In this document: piece after piece, positions 26,983 through 35,172 of the stretch
Position numbering within the stretch: the first letter of the stretch is position 1
Layout: each line of letters opens with the position of its first letter
Source: Bacteroidales bacterium UBA1680
GTDB taxonomy: Bacteria > Bacteroidota > Bacteroidia > Bacteroidales > UBA932
DNA length: 64,000 bases
Direction: 5' to 3'
Assembly: GCA_002320605.1 (NCBI GenBank)
Contig: DCKG01000039.1
Span: 1 to 64,000 of the forward strand
The notes under the pieces: generated by a model
What the model saw: the letters and a program-made list of their open reading frames with translations, nothing else
What the model was told of the DNA's origin: nothing
Databases searched by the model: none
Made by a program: the position numbers and the translations under genes

Positions 26983-27885
26983 ATGAAAAATAAATTAATA
27001 AATATATTACTTGCGTCTGCCTCCTTGCTTTTCGCCGCTTCTTGCTCTGAGGCAAACCTTGATGACGACAGCGTCATCGTAGTGACGCAGACAGAAGAGA
27101 ATCAATTTGACAAATGGCTTAAGGTCAATTTCGTGAATCCTTATAACATCGAGTGGATGTACCGTTATGTCGACTTCGAGACTGACATGAACTATTATCA
27201 GGTGCCTGCTGATTATGAGCAAGCGATAAAACTGGCTCATATCGTTAAATATGCGTGCATAGAGGCTTACGATGAGGTGGCTGGGATCGATTTCACTCGT
27301 CAGTATTTCCCGAAACTGTTCACTTTGTCAGGCGAATGGCTTTACAGGAACAACGGAACGATAGTCCTTGGCACGGCCGAGGGCGGAAAGAAGATATTTC
27401 TTGCCGGCGTAAACCATTTAAATCAGAACATGGCTTCCAGAGCTGCCCTGAACACGTATTACCTTAAGACTATTCATCACGAGTTCACTCACATCCTCAA
27501 TCAGACCAAGGATTATTCTGCTGATTTTCAGCTTATCACTGGCTCTGATTACGTGTCTGACAGCTGGAATGAGTCACCGTTCAACCAGTCAAGTTACTAT
27601 CTCACTCATGGCTTTGTTTCTGCATATGCGCAGCATTCTCATGGTGAGGATTTCGCCGAGTGCCTTTCTGTTTATCTTACGACTTCTCCTGAAGACTGGG
27701 CGACGATGATTGCCGATGCTGGGACGACCGGTGCGGCGCTGATCGCTAAGAAGATGGAGTTAGTACGACTGTACTTGTCCGATTCATGGGGCGTCGACAT
27801 TGACGGGCTCCGGTCAGCAATCCAGAATCGCGAGAATGATATTATTAAAGGAGCGGTTGACTTAACTGATATTTCTACTGATTAA
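26983..27885 (+). CDS. Substrate import-associated zinc metallohydrolase lipoprotein
   Basis: The 300-residue product has a lipoprotein signal (LLFAASCSEA) and the zinc motif HEFTH within TIHHEFTHILNQ around residue 165. A downstream HGEDFAE may provide the third ligand. This matches the TIGR04549-type family, which is found almost only beside SusC/SusD pairs (family recognition from memory, not searched). The protein is probably anchored at the cell surface or in the periplasm and may cleave a peptide or other bond in the imported ligand; activity is not shown. It is the third gene of the operon, 28 bases after the SusD gene. Confidence 0.85.
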   Translation: MKNKLINILLASASLLFAASCSEANLDDDSVIVVTQTEENQFDKWLKVNFVNPYNIEWMYRYVDFETDMNYYQVPADYEQAIKLAHIVKYACIEAYDEVAGIDFTRQYFPKLFTLSGEWLYRNNGTIVLGTAEGGKKIFLAGVNHLNQNMASRAALNTYYLKTIHHEFTHILNQTKDYSADFQLITGSDYVSDSWNESPFNQSSYYLTHGFVSAYAQHSHGEDFAECLSVYLTTSPEDWATMIADAGTTGAALIAKKMELVRLYLSDSWGVDIDGLRSAIQNRENDIIKGAVDLTDISTD

Positions 27886-27899
27886 TTTATCTTGACGAT

Positions 27900-29210
27900 A
27901 TGAAAACTCACAAATATCTTTTAATCGGGGTGATGGCAATTTCCTCGCTGACTTTATCCTCATGCCTCAAGGATCAGGAGGATGTTTTCGACGGGAACGC
28001 ATCGGAAAGGATGCAGACCTATCTTAGCAACGCTCAGAAGACATTGATTAGTGCTGATAACGGATGGGAGCTGGATTATTATCCAGACAGGAATCAAAGT
28101 TACGGCGGGTTCGCTTACACAATCAAATTCACGAGTTCTTCGGCTACTGTTTCTTCTACCTTGCTGCCTGGGGCATCAGTAACCAGCTTATACAAGATGA
28201 GTACAGACAATGGCCCGATGCTATCTTTCGACAGCTATAATACTCTGATGCACTTCTTCGCCACTCCTGACGGCGATAATTACGAAGCTCGCGATGGCGA
28301 TTTCGAGTTCGTGATAGACAGCGTTGCCTCTGACTTGGTCAAGATACATGGCAAGCGTAGCGGCAACACGATGTATTTCCGTAAATTAACAAAATCTCCG
28401 GAGAAGTTTATCGCTGATGCAGATTCACTAGCCCAGGAATTATTTGTTTCCGCAGGAGATGGCACGATAGGAAGCTCTGATTTGTCTATGTTACTGGACT
28501 TAAATTATCAACTTGCCACATTTATTAGCGGAACAGAGACGGTAGAAGTGCCCTTCACGATCATTGATGACGGAATGCGATTCTATAAGCCTGTTACGAT
28601 TGTCGGCAAGACATTCTCGGAATTGCCATACAATTCGTCATCCTTCGTATTTTCAGGTACTTGCACTGACGGGACGGCGATTTCAATTACTGCGAAGCTC
28701 CCTGACAAATACGTGAAATTCGCTGAATATGAGGGCGATTACTGGCTGCATTATAACCGTACCTCAACCATCAAGGATTCTTGCAAGGTGACCCTGACGC
28801 CTGGCTCCAAGAACAAGACCTACATAATGTCAGGTCTCAATGAGAATTACACCGTGACCCTGAACTACCAGAAGGCGACAGGAAAGCTCGAATGGAATTC
28901 TCAGAAGATTGGCGAATATGGTGGCAATAATGTCTGGCTGTGTGCCTGGGGATATACTACTACGCCAAACGGATCACTGACGTGGGATACAGATGCAGGC
29001 ATGGAAACCACTTGGAATGGCGACGAAGTGAACCCAGTGTATAAATTCGGGCCTAATTCGTATTCTGATTTCAAGATTACATCTTTCATAATGTGGAACC
29101 TGACTCCTTCCGGGTCAAGCGGAGGCTCATTCACCGGCGTTAGTTCTTGGAGGATAAATAACAACACATACAGGATTTACCTTTTGGATAATCTTACAAA
29201 AATCAATTGA
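27900..29210 (+). CDS. DUF4302-type lipoprotein of the SusC/SusD operon
   Basis: The 436 residues begin with a lipoprotein signal (SSLTLSSCLKDQ). The next block, ASERMQTYLSNAQKTLISAD with GWELDYYPD, matches the DUF4302 family, which sits in SusC/SusD loci with the HExxH lipoprotein. The remainder is rich in beta-type sequence with many aromatic residues, ending in a domain with WDTDAGMETTWNG. No catalytic motif is seen. A surface binding role is inferred from location. Its stop lies six bases before the next ATG. Confidence 0.8.
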   Translation: MKTHKYLLIGVMAISSLTLSSCLKDQEDVFDGNASERMQTYLSNAQKTLISADNGWELDYYPDRNQSYGGFAYTIKFTSSSATVSSTLLPGASVTSLYKMSTDNGPMLSFDSYNTLMHFFATPDGDNYEARDGDFEFVIDSVASDLVKIHGKRSGNTMYFRKLTKSPEKFIADADSLAQELFVSAGDGTIGSSDLSMLLDLNYQLATFISGTETVEVPFTIIDDGMRFYKPVTIVGKTFSELPYNSSSFVFSGTCTDGTAISITAKLPDKYVKFAEYEGDYWLHYNRTSTIKDSCKVTLTPGSKNKTYIMSGLNENYTVTLNYQKATGKLEWNSQKIGEYGGNNVWLCAWGYTTTPNGSLTWDTDAGMETTWNGDEVNPVYKFGPNSYSDFKITSFIMWNLTPSGSSGGSFTGVSSWRINNNTYRIYLLDNLTKIN

Positions 29211-29215
29211 CAAGC

Positions 29216-30280
29216 ATGAAAAAGATACCTATAATATTTTCAGTCCTTCTTACGGTTTTTATAGTCTCTTCCTGCAAGGACGATGAGATTAATCCATATT
29301 CCTTGGGCAAGACTATATCCGTCGTCAGTCAAAGCGTTATCTTCGATGCTCCTGCCGCGACGGGCACTGTGGTCGTGGCATCAGATGGGAGTAGCATAAC
29401 GGCTGCTGCTGATGCGCCTTGGGCAACGATTTCCGTCAGTGGGAACACGGTGAATGTTTCTGTCACCGAGAATGATAACATTAATGGACGCTCGTCGCTG
29501 CTTACGATTAAAAATGGGTCGGACAGCGTCAATGTCACCATTCAGCAACGTGGGTTCGTATTCCGTCTGGATGCCGGTTCCATCACAGTTGGCGATGATG
29601 CGCAAGAGAAATCTTTTGTGCTCACCCATAACACCGATGTCTCGATTAGGACTTCTGTTGATTGGCTTACAGCTGCCATCGATGGCGATGCTTTTAAAGT
29701 AGCCGTTACTGCGAATGATACTAAACATCTTCGTACCGGCTGCGTATATTACTCTGCGGGGGCATATACAGATTCGATTCGCGTAGTTCAGTATGATTTT
29801 GAGAAGGACTTGGCTGGCGCTTGCTTTCTGTTAGGGACGAACACAAGCAACGGCGAGCAGGCCGTTTTGAGAGCGACATTTTCGTATGATAAAGCAACTT
29901 CCAAATACGTCTTGGATCTACCTGACTTTACAGGCTGGAAGTTGCACCTGGGATTCAACTCTAGTGTCCCTTCTGCTGCAATTTATGCTGCCGATCAGAT
30001 CGGAGAATATAACGGGGGCTATGTTTTCTCCACTCTTTGGGATTTGGATGCCGGTTATTTGAGCTGGGACTCTTCTGTCAGCATAAGTGGCGACTTCCAA
30101 TATGACGAGGCTGAAAAGGTGACTTATGTTTATCTCGAGGATAATGGCTCTTGGTCTGGCTACAACGTAGGAGCCCTTCGTTTCGAGCTGTTCTCGTCGA
30201 CTACGCTGTCGGGTGGCGCAAGGAAAGGCTTGCTGTTAGGCGTGGCAGACCCGATGCTACTCCGTTTCAACCCAGAGTAG
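29216..30280 (+). CDS. BACON-domain lipoprotein of the SusC/SusD operon
   Basis: The 354 residues start at the ATG at 29216 with a lipoprotein signal (FIVSSCKDDE). Two consecutive BACON-like beta-sandwich units follow: residues ~30-115 (with ADAPWATISVSGNTVNVSV and VNVTIQQRG) and ~116-195 (with SVDWLTAAIDGDAFKVAVTAN and DSIRVVQYD). BACON units usually help bind glycans or mucin-like surfaces. The C-terminal third (~200-354), with LHLGFNSSVPSA and SWDSSVSISG, resembles the end of the preceding DUF4302 protein in style, suggesting a shared ligand. It is the last gene before a strong terminator. Confidence 0.8.
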   Translation: MKKIPIIFSVLLTVFIVSSCKDDEINPYSLGKTISVVSQSVIFDAPAATGTVVVASDGSSITAAADAPWATISVSGNTVNVSVTENDNINGRSSLLTIKNGSDSVNVTIQQRGFVFRLDAGSITVGDDAQEKSFVLTHNTDVSIRTSVDWLTAAIDGDAFKVAVTANDTKHLRTGCVYYSAGAYTDSIRVVQYDFEKDLAGACFLLGTNTSNGEQAVLRATFSYDKATSKYVLDLPDFTGWKLHLGFNSSVPSAAIYAADQIGEYNGGYVFSTLWDLDAGYLSWDSSVSISGDFQYDEAEKVTYVYLEDNGSWSGYNVGALRFELFSSTTLSGGARKGLLLGVADPMLLRFNPE

Positions 30281-30360
30281 TAAGGAGCAAGCAGCTTTTC
30301 CATCGGGTGCATGGCAAGCTAATTTACATCAGCTGTATTGCATCGGTCGCTTTATAAAGA

Positions 30361-30397
30361 ATGCCGGGGCGCATGCATACGTCCCGGCATTTATTTT
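30361..30397 (+). terminator. Terminator of the SusC/SusD operon
   Basis: The arms ATGCCGGGGCG and CGTCCCGGCAT (30361-30390, one mismatch-tolerant loop of about eight bases) are followed by TTATTTT. It lies 80 bases after the last stop of the operon. Confidence 0.8.
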
Positions 30398-30465
30398 GAG
30401 CATCCTATGGCTAATCCACGTCCTATTGTCATTTCTGGCAAAAAATGCAATTTATTAGAAGGTCT

Positions 30466-30495
30466 TTGTAAGTTCGATTTTTTTTAATACCTTTG
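30466..30495 (+). promoter_or_regulatory. Promoter of tRNA-Ser(TGA)
   Basis: The -33 TTG (30466-30468) and -7 TACCTTTG (30488-30495) are 19 bases apart, a near-ideal match to the phylum consensus, ending 13 bases before the mature tRNA 5' end. Confidence 0.75.
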
Positions 30496-30508
30496 AAATC
30501 TCAAATCT

Positions 30509-30593
30509 GGAGAGTTGGCCGAGTGGTTGATGGCGGCAGTCTTGAAAACTGTTGACCTTAACGGGTTCGGGGGTTCGAATCCCTCACTCTCCG
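30509..30593 (+). tRNA. tRNA-Ser (anticodon TGA)
   Basis: The 85-base gene has the acceptor stem GGAGAGT/ACTCTCC, a D-arm with GCCGAGTGG, and the anticodon loop CTTGAAA (anticodon TGA). It also has the long variable arm of type II tRNAs and the T-loop GGTTCGAATCC. The discriminator is G and CCA is not encoded. The integrase gene starts about 120 bases downstream, so the 3' end of this tRNA is the likely attachment site of the island. Confidence 0.95.
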
Positions 30594-30649
30594 CAAAATC
30601 TTTATAATGATTTGTCTTGCAATGAGTTGCGTGATTCGGTCTGCTCAGG

Positions 30650-30670
30650 CGGGACAAAAACGGGACAAAA
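30650..30670 (+). repeat. Direct repeat between tRNA and integrase
   Basis: The ten-base sequence CGGGACAAAA occurs twice (30650-30659, 30661-30670) with an 11-base period. Its position suits arm-type binding sites of the adjacent integrase; this is inference. Confidence 0.45.
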
Positions 30671-30715
30671 TTTTTCCTTGCACGATGCCTTGGCAAAAAT
30701 GTGCAAAGAAAAAAA

Positions 30716-31882
30716 ATGTGCCTGATCCAGTCTTTAGCATACATAGATTATACGCCCCCGAAGCTTACGAGAGGCAAGGTCTGGTATGTATCCTACAAAG
30801 TCAGGAATCCTCTGACAAAGAAATTCAAGCGTTTTCGGATAAAGGTGAACCATTTCGGCTCAGCTTCCGAGCGGATTTCTGCAGCTAGGAATGTCATGGC
30901 CAATCTAGAACATCGCCTTAGCCTGGGTTGGTCACCATTCACGGAGCAATCCGCCCCGAAAGCCTACATGCGGATATCCGATGCGATGGAGAGTTTCATG
31001 AAAGTCAAGAGGAAGGAGCTAGAGGCAAACTCATTGAGGTCGTATTCGTCTTTCATCAAGATTTTCTCTGACTGGCTTGAACGCAGCGGGATTGGGAAGG
31101 ATGCTCCGGCCATCTCGATAGATGCTTCCATCGCCGTAAAGTTCATGAGCGAAGTGGAGGGGCGACCAGACGTATCGCCAAGAACCTTTAACAATTACCA
31201 GCGATTCTTTTTTCTCATCTTTGACTGGATGCGGGTACGAGGGTATGTCTCTGAAAATCCATTCTCAGGGATTCAGCGGAAGCCGAAACGTCTTCTCCTT
31301 AAGATTAGGCGGATGATGACAGACAAAGAACTTGAGTCAGTTTTCTCTTTCTTGAAAAAGGCAAATCCGGAGTATTGCGCCGCAGCCCTGCTTTGTTACT
31401 GTTGTTTCATCAGGCCAAAAGAAATCGTACTGCTGAGATGTGGTGACGTTGACCTGGCCAACAAGCTCGTTCATGTAAAGGCGGAAATTTCCAAGAACCA
31501 TAGGGATTCATTCAGGACAATACCTGACGAGGCCATTCCGTTCTTCGAAAGGCTGAATCTTGTTAATAAGGAATCTTTCTTGTTCGGAGACCACAAGGAA
31601 AACGATTTCCATCCAGGCAAAATCCAGATGTGCAGCAGGAAACTTGCAAAGTATTGGTCGGAGAAAGTTAGGCCTGCCTGCGATCTGCCTCAGGAAGTTC
31701 AGTTCTACTCATTGAAGGACACGGGGATTACTAACATGCTGTCATGCGGAGTGCCGATAAACGAAGTTCAGCGCCAGGCAGATCACACCAGCGTGGCCGT
31801 CACAGCTATCTACGTCGGCAAAACATGCCCTAAAGCTAACAAACTGCTTCAGGATGTCGATCTCATCCCGATAAGAGATTGA
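30716..31882 (+). CDS. Tyrosine-type site-specific integrase
   Basis: The 388 residues (ATG at 30716; a GTG at 30701 is also open) have an arm-binding N-terminus (KVWYVSYKVRNPLTKKFKRF). A SAM-like core-binding domain (~90-185, with SLRSYSSFIKIFSDWLERSG) and a catalytic domain (~200-388) follow. The catalytic Arg is in CFIRPKEIVLL. The second box reads YSLKDTGITNML, where most integrases have H-x-L-R-H-T, a variant also seen in Bacteroidales integrases. ADHTSVAVTAIYVG supplies the late His and the nucleophile Tyr. Its place directly after tRNA-Ser supports integration there. Confidence 0.92.
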   Translation: MCLIQSLAYIDYTPPKLTRGKVWYVSYKVRNPLTKKFKRFRIKVNHFGSASERISAARNVMANLEHRLSLGWSPFTEQSAPKAYMRISDAMESFMKVKRKELEANSLRSYSSFIKIFSDWLERSGIGKDAPAISIDASIAVKFMSEVEGRPDVSPRTFNNYQRFFFLIFDWMRVRGYVSENPFSGIQRKPKRLLLKIRRMMTDKELESVFSFLKKANPEYCAAALLCYCCFIRPKEIVLLRCGDVDLANKLVHVKAEISKNHRDSFRTIPDEAIPFFERLNLVNKESFLFGDHKENDFHPGKIQMCSRKLAKYWSEKVRPACDLPQEVQFYSLKDTGITNMLSCGVPINEVQRQADHTSVAVTAIYVGKTCPKANKLLQDVDLIPIRD

Positions 31883-31895
31883 GCCATACGCAAGA

Positions 31896-31921
31896 ATGGC
31901 CGCATCTCCCGACGCGGCCAT
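31896..31921. terminator. Hairpin after the integrase gene
   Basis: A perfect eight-base inverted repeat, ATGGCCGC / GCGGCCAT with a ten-base loop, lies 14 bases past the integrase stop. No T-run follows, so termination would need a factor or be weak. Confidence 0.5.
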
Positions 31922-32064
31922 CCCAGACTATCCAATGTATGATAAAAGCTATGTACAGATAAAATCAAAATCTGTATGTCGCCGAAATTCCCGTCTGTTT
32001 ATAACGTAGTTTGACGAAATACTCAAAAAATCGGCCCCGAAGCACGTTTTTTTTGCTTTAGGGC

Positions 32065-32094
32065 TTGTTTTTTTAAATAAAATAGATATATTTG
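32065..32094 (+). promoter_or_regulatory. Promoter of the IS1634-type transposase
   Basis: A -33 TTG (32065-32067) and -7 TATATTTG (32087-32094) are 19 bases apart, a full consensus match. Confidence 0.7.
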
Positions 32095-32119
32095 TATCTA
32101 TGTTTATAACATTAAGATT

Positions 32120-33748
32120 ATGGCGGCAACAAGAGTGGTTAAAATCCAAAACAAGAAGACCGGGGTCATCTACCTGTACGAAGACAGGCCCTTCTGGGAC
32201 AAGGAGAAGAAACGTCCCGCACATGAAAGGAAATGCATCGGGAAAGTGTCTTCCGACGGCAAGGAGGAATACAACGAGTTTTATCGCAACCGCGAAAAGA
32301 TACAAGGTCTCGAAAAGAAAGCACAGGAGCCGGCAACTATATCCAGGACCACCCTTGTGGGTCAGAACATGATTCTGGACCAGGAGGCAAGAAGGACGAA
32401 AGTGGGCAAGGTGCTCGCAAAGGCATTCGGCGCTTCGGACACGTCAAAGATAATGGCGCTTGCCTATTACGTTGCGTGCAGAGGCAAGGCACTGAGCCGC
32501 AGTGAGCAGTGGCTCGAAGACCGCGGGTATGGCAATCTGGGCATCACTTCGCAGAGGATATCAGAACTCCTTATGCGCATAAACAGGGACAAGGTCAACA
32601 CATTTCTGAAGGGATGGTTAGAGGAAAACAGCACCTCCGACACCTTGCTTTTCGACATCACGAGTGTCAGCACGTACGGAAAGAACAACCCGTATTCAGA
32701 GTACGGATACAACCGTGACAGGGAGAATCTGGAGCAGATAAACCTCGCCCTGCTGACCTCCTGCAAGACGGGATTGCCGCTCTGGGTAAAGGAACTGGAG
32801 GGAAGTATGGCTGATGTGGCAATAGTGAACGATACTATTGAAGAGTTGCGCAAACTGGGACTGGCATCCTTTACATTCTGTGGAGACCGCGGCTTCTACA
32901 GCGCGGGTAATCTTCAGAATCTCAGCGACAAGGGGATTGGCTTTCTGATACCCGTGCCGTCATCCATAGGGTGGAGCCGCAAGATGATTGCGGAGCACAG
33001 GAACAGCCTCATAAGTCCTCTGAATGTGATATATGAAGGCAACGGCACATCCGTGTATGGAAAGACCGTATACAGGACGACGCCCGAGTACGGCAGGACA
33101 TGGTATCACATCTACTATGATCCCGTGCGCAAGGATAAGGCGACCTCCGCATTCATGGCGAAACTGAAAACATGTTACGACGAACTGGTCTCGTGTAAGC
33201 CGGTAAAAAGCCACGAGAGCTTGTACGAGCAGTACTTTGTAGTGAAGGAGACACCGAAGAGAGGACGCCGGGTAACGCAGAACGATGCCGCCATACAGGA
33301 ATACATCAACAACGACAGCTGCTACTGGACACTCATCGGGACGTCAAAACGGACTGCGTCCGAGGCCCTGGCGGCCTATAGAAACCGAGGAGAGGTGGAG
33401 CTGTCCTTTGACGATCTGAAGAACGTGTGTGACCTGAACCGCCTGCGCAGTCACAGCAGCGCCACCATCACCGGAAAGATATTCATCAACTTCATAGCGC
33501 TCATCCTGTTGTCCTCCTTGAAGCGAACCGTGTCCAAAATCGAAGAGAAAAACCGCCACTACTGGTCTGCAGCGGACATGCTGGACAAGGTGGAAACATA
33601 CTCAAAGGTTCACTTCGCCGGGAAATACAAGGATGGCTATTCAACGCCGACTCTCAAGCAGCGCCAAGTCTTTGACCTTCTTGGCATCAAGTACGTCTAC
33701 AAGGGTGAGGAGCAGAACTGCGAACTACAGGCGCCACAGGATCTTTAA
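32120..33748 (+). CDS. IS1634-family DDE transposase
   Basis: The 542-residue protein starts MAATRVVKIQNKKTGVIYLY, as in IS1634/IS4-related transposases. An N-terminal DNA-binding region extends to about residue 160. The DDE catalytic residues appear as FDITSVSTYG (first Asp), TFCGDRGFYS (second Asp) and YRNRGEVELSFDDLKN (Glu, in the family's Y-x-x-R-x-x-E context). The frame is intact, so the element may still be active. It separates the integrase from the rest of the island. Composition is not obviously different from its surroundings. Confidence 0.92.
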   Translation: MAATRVVKIQNKKTGVIYLYEDRPFWDKEKKRPAHERKCIGKVSSDGKEEYNEFYRNREKIQGLEKKAQEPATISRTTLVGQNMILDQEARRTKVGKVLAKAFGASDTSKIMALAYYVACRGKALSRSEQWLEDRGYGNLGITSQRISELLMRINRDKVNTFLKGWLEENSTSDTLLFDITSVSTYGKNNPYSEYGYNRDRENLEQINLALLTSCKTGLPLWVKELEGSMADVAIVNDTIEELRKLGLASFTFCGDRGFYSAGNLQNLSDKGIGFLIPVPSSIGWSRKMIAEHRNSLISPLNVIYEGNGTSVYGKTVYRTTPEYGRTWYHIYYDPVRKDKATSAFMAKLKTCYDELVSCKPVKSHESLYEQYFVVKETPKRGRRVTQNDAAIQEYINNDSCYWTLIGTSKRTASEALAAYRNRGEVELSFDDLKNVCDLNRLRSHSSATITGKIFINFIALILLSSLKRTVSKIEEKNRHYWSAADMLDKVETYSKVHFAGKYKDGYSTPTLKQRQVFDLLGIKYVYKGEEQNCELQAPQDL

Positions 33749-33766
33749 AGCAACCTGCCTGATACG

Positions 33767-33803
33767 AAAATCCCGGACCTAGTTACAAAAGGTTCGGGAT
33801 TTT
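33767..33803. terminator. Bidirectional terminator after the transposase
   Basis: AAAATCCCGgACCT pairs with AGGTtCGGGATTTT around a nine-base loop, giving A- and T-flanked arms that could stop transcription in both directions. It lies 18 bases after the transposase stop. Confidence 0.75.
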
Positions 33804-33810
33804 CAGTTTT

Positions 33811-33904
33811 TGTAGTTGGATGTAGTCAAAAAAACTACGCCTAACTACAACGTAAGTCATTGATTTATCGCATTGTAGTTGGTTGTAGTCGGTGTAGTTG
33901 GGGT
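33811..33904. repeat. Helically phased TGTAGT repeat cluster
   Basis: TGTAGTY occurs at 33811, 33821, 33874, 33884 and 33893 on the plus strand, and the inverse ACTAC at about 33834 and 33844. Spacing within each group is about 10 bases, placing the sites on one face of the helix. The arrangement suggests a protein-binding array (replication origin, recombination arm sites or operator of the island). It has no coding potential. Confidence 0.6.
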
Positions 33905-34226
33905 TTTTGCTTTCCTGTGGGAGCAAAATTTCTTCTCTAAGATATGTAATTTATTGAAGATTCGCAATAGGTAACGTGAAATATTATATTATATATTAAA
34001 ATATTATACTTTAAATATATTGAACTCTAAAGCACGAAAAATAGGAATTTTAAGACGTGGTGGCCTCATAACACCATTCTCGGCAAAAATTATGATTTTT
34101 GGCGTTTTATTATGAATTGTAAGAATTACGCCACTTTTGCTTATTGTTTAAGCATGATTCAGAATCAGATTTCATTTGGCGCACTTTTAGCCAAGAAAAA
34201 ATGAAATGTTTCCTATAAATAAGCAT
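33905..34226. other. AT-rich non-coding stretch in the island
   Basis: No gene is seen. The part 33970-34022 is almost pure A/T (runs such as ATATTATATTATATATT), consistent with an easily melted region next to the phased repeat cluster. There is no promoter or terminator that I can defend within it. Confidence 0.4.
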
Positions 34227-34260
34227 AAAAAAAGGCGGACAGCTTCACGGCCATCCGCCC
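34227..34260 (-). terminator. Terminator of the three-gene cassette
   Basis: On the minus strand GGGCGGA and TCCGCC arms enclose a loop and are followed by a run of seven to eight T residues (plus-strand A-run at 34227-34233). It lies about 20 bases after the stop of the last cassette gene. Confidence 0.8.
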
Positions 34261-34279
34261 AGATGTTAAAAGTTCTTTT

Positions 34280-34747
34280 TCATTTATGCTCCCTCTTCAT
34301 TATGCAATGCACGACCCCATACAATTTCCCCTCGATGGTATAAGGAGTTCCGTGCTGTATGTCGTTCAGACCGCCCAACTTGCTTGTCCATTTGCCATTT
34401 GCCAACTGACGTGCGGCATGGGTGCATTCAGTTGTGCCTTTCTTTACGTACAGCGCTATTTTCCGGTATCCCTCCTCGAAATCGCTGCTCTCGCAAATAT
34501 GATATCCTGACTTCTCGAATGCCTTGATGAAAGCCGACACATCCGAGCTGTCTTCAACCCCGTCCGGCCAATAATGGAAGCCATCGCAAATCTTGAACTC
34601 ATTGCCACCTGGCCACATCCATCTGTCTTCATAGTGATACGCCCAGGCTATGCAATTATAGTTCGAGGTCTTGGGACTTGTCACCTTGAAGTCTCCGTCA
34701 GTCTTTAATTTAGGGAATAGATTCTTTATCTGAGCCTCTTCACCCAT
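34280..34747 (-). CDS. DUF7689-like protein, third gene of the cassette
   Basis: The ATG at 34747 gives 155 residues and overlaps the upstream stop by 22 bases. A longer frame starting at 34822 would lie wholly inside the preceding gene. Conserved-looking blocks are SNYNCIAWAYHYEDRWMWPG near residue 33, then YWPDGV, then CTHAARQLANGKWTSKLGG. This pattern matches the DUF7689 family as I remember it. Cys, His and Trp residues are prominent, but no known catalytic motif is identified. No signal peptide, so cytoplasmic. It ends the operon, followed by a strong terminator. Confidence 0.75.
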   Translation of the reverse strand: MGEEAQIKNLFPKLKTDGDFKVTSPKTSNYNCIAWAYHYEDRWMWPGGNEFKICDGFHYWPDGVEDSSDVSAFIKAFEKSGYHICESSDFEEGYRKIALYVKKGTTECTHAARQLANGKWTSKLGGLNDIQHGTPYTIEGKLYGVVHCIMKREHK

Positions 34748-35172
34748 AACCTGCAAGCTTCTGTTATCGTCGTGTTCGGGTTGTTGGAAATCTTCGCATT
34801 GAAAATGAAATTCAATGCCCAAACAAGAGGCGAAGGTTCTTTGTCGATGGCATCAACAATAAAGGGAACGGCATCGCGCCCCATCGCTACGATGGCCTGG
34901 AAATCCGCCTGCTCGATTATGGCTTTTGCGGAAGAGAGGAACGCCGTGTTCTGCTTCCATGAGGAATACAGTATGTCAAAACGGATTTTCATCCGCTGAT
35001 ATGCATCTTCCTTGTTGTCTATCAATTTGATGTAATTCGCTGTCCTGTGGCTCGTAAGCACAGATGTAATCTCACTGTACTGATCGAGATCCGCATAAGC
35101 CGGACCTACTATCGCAAGCCCTGCGGTCACTGTAAGAGGCTTGAGTGTATGACCAATCAATCCAAGTTGCAT
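34726..35172 (-). CDS. Small helical protein of unknown function, second gene of the cassette
   Basis: The 148-residue product has a mildly hydrophobic N-terminus (residues 10-27). Its C-terminal half reads SSWKQNTAFLSSAKAIIEQA, FQAIVAMGRDAVPFIVDAI and WALNFIFNAKI, ending in ACRLWVKRLR. The order W..xT..SS..I....xQ.I..MG..A.P.I...I....W...L matches a widespread short family often found beside TIGR04255-like and DUF7689-like genes. That link comes from memory and was not searched. Its ATG overlaps the upstream stop by 16 bases and its own 3' end overlaps the next gene by 22 bases. Function is unknown. Confidence 0.7.
   Translation of the reverse strand: MQLGLIGHTLKPLTVTAGLAIVGPAYADLDQYSEITSVLTSHRTANYIKLIDNKEDAYQRMKIRFDILYSSWKQNTAFLSSAKAIIEQADFQAIVAMGRDAVPFIVDAIDKEPSPLVWALNFIFNAKISNNPNTTITEACRLWVKRLR

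Larger units (their letters stand above)
31983..33804 (+). mobile_element. IS1634-family insertion sequence (ends approximate)
   Basis: A single transposase gene with its own promoter and terminator forms a unit of about 1.8 kb inside the island. The left boundary is placed at GAAATTCCCG (31984) and the right at CGGGATTTTC (33795-33804), because these look like imperfect inverted ends. The right one is also part of a terminator, so the match may be accidental. No target duplication could be fixed by eye. Confidence 0.55.

Noticed and set aside
31983..33804. True terminal inverted repeats of the IS1634-type element
   Set aside because: The matching ends are imperfect and the right one is part of a terminator, so they are not claimed as proven ends.
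34748..34822. Longer N-terminus for the DUF7689-like protein
   Set aside because: It would lie completely within the preceding gene and lacks conserved residues.
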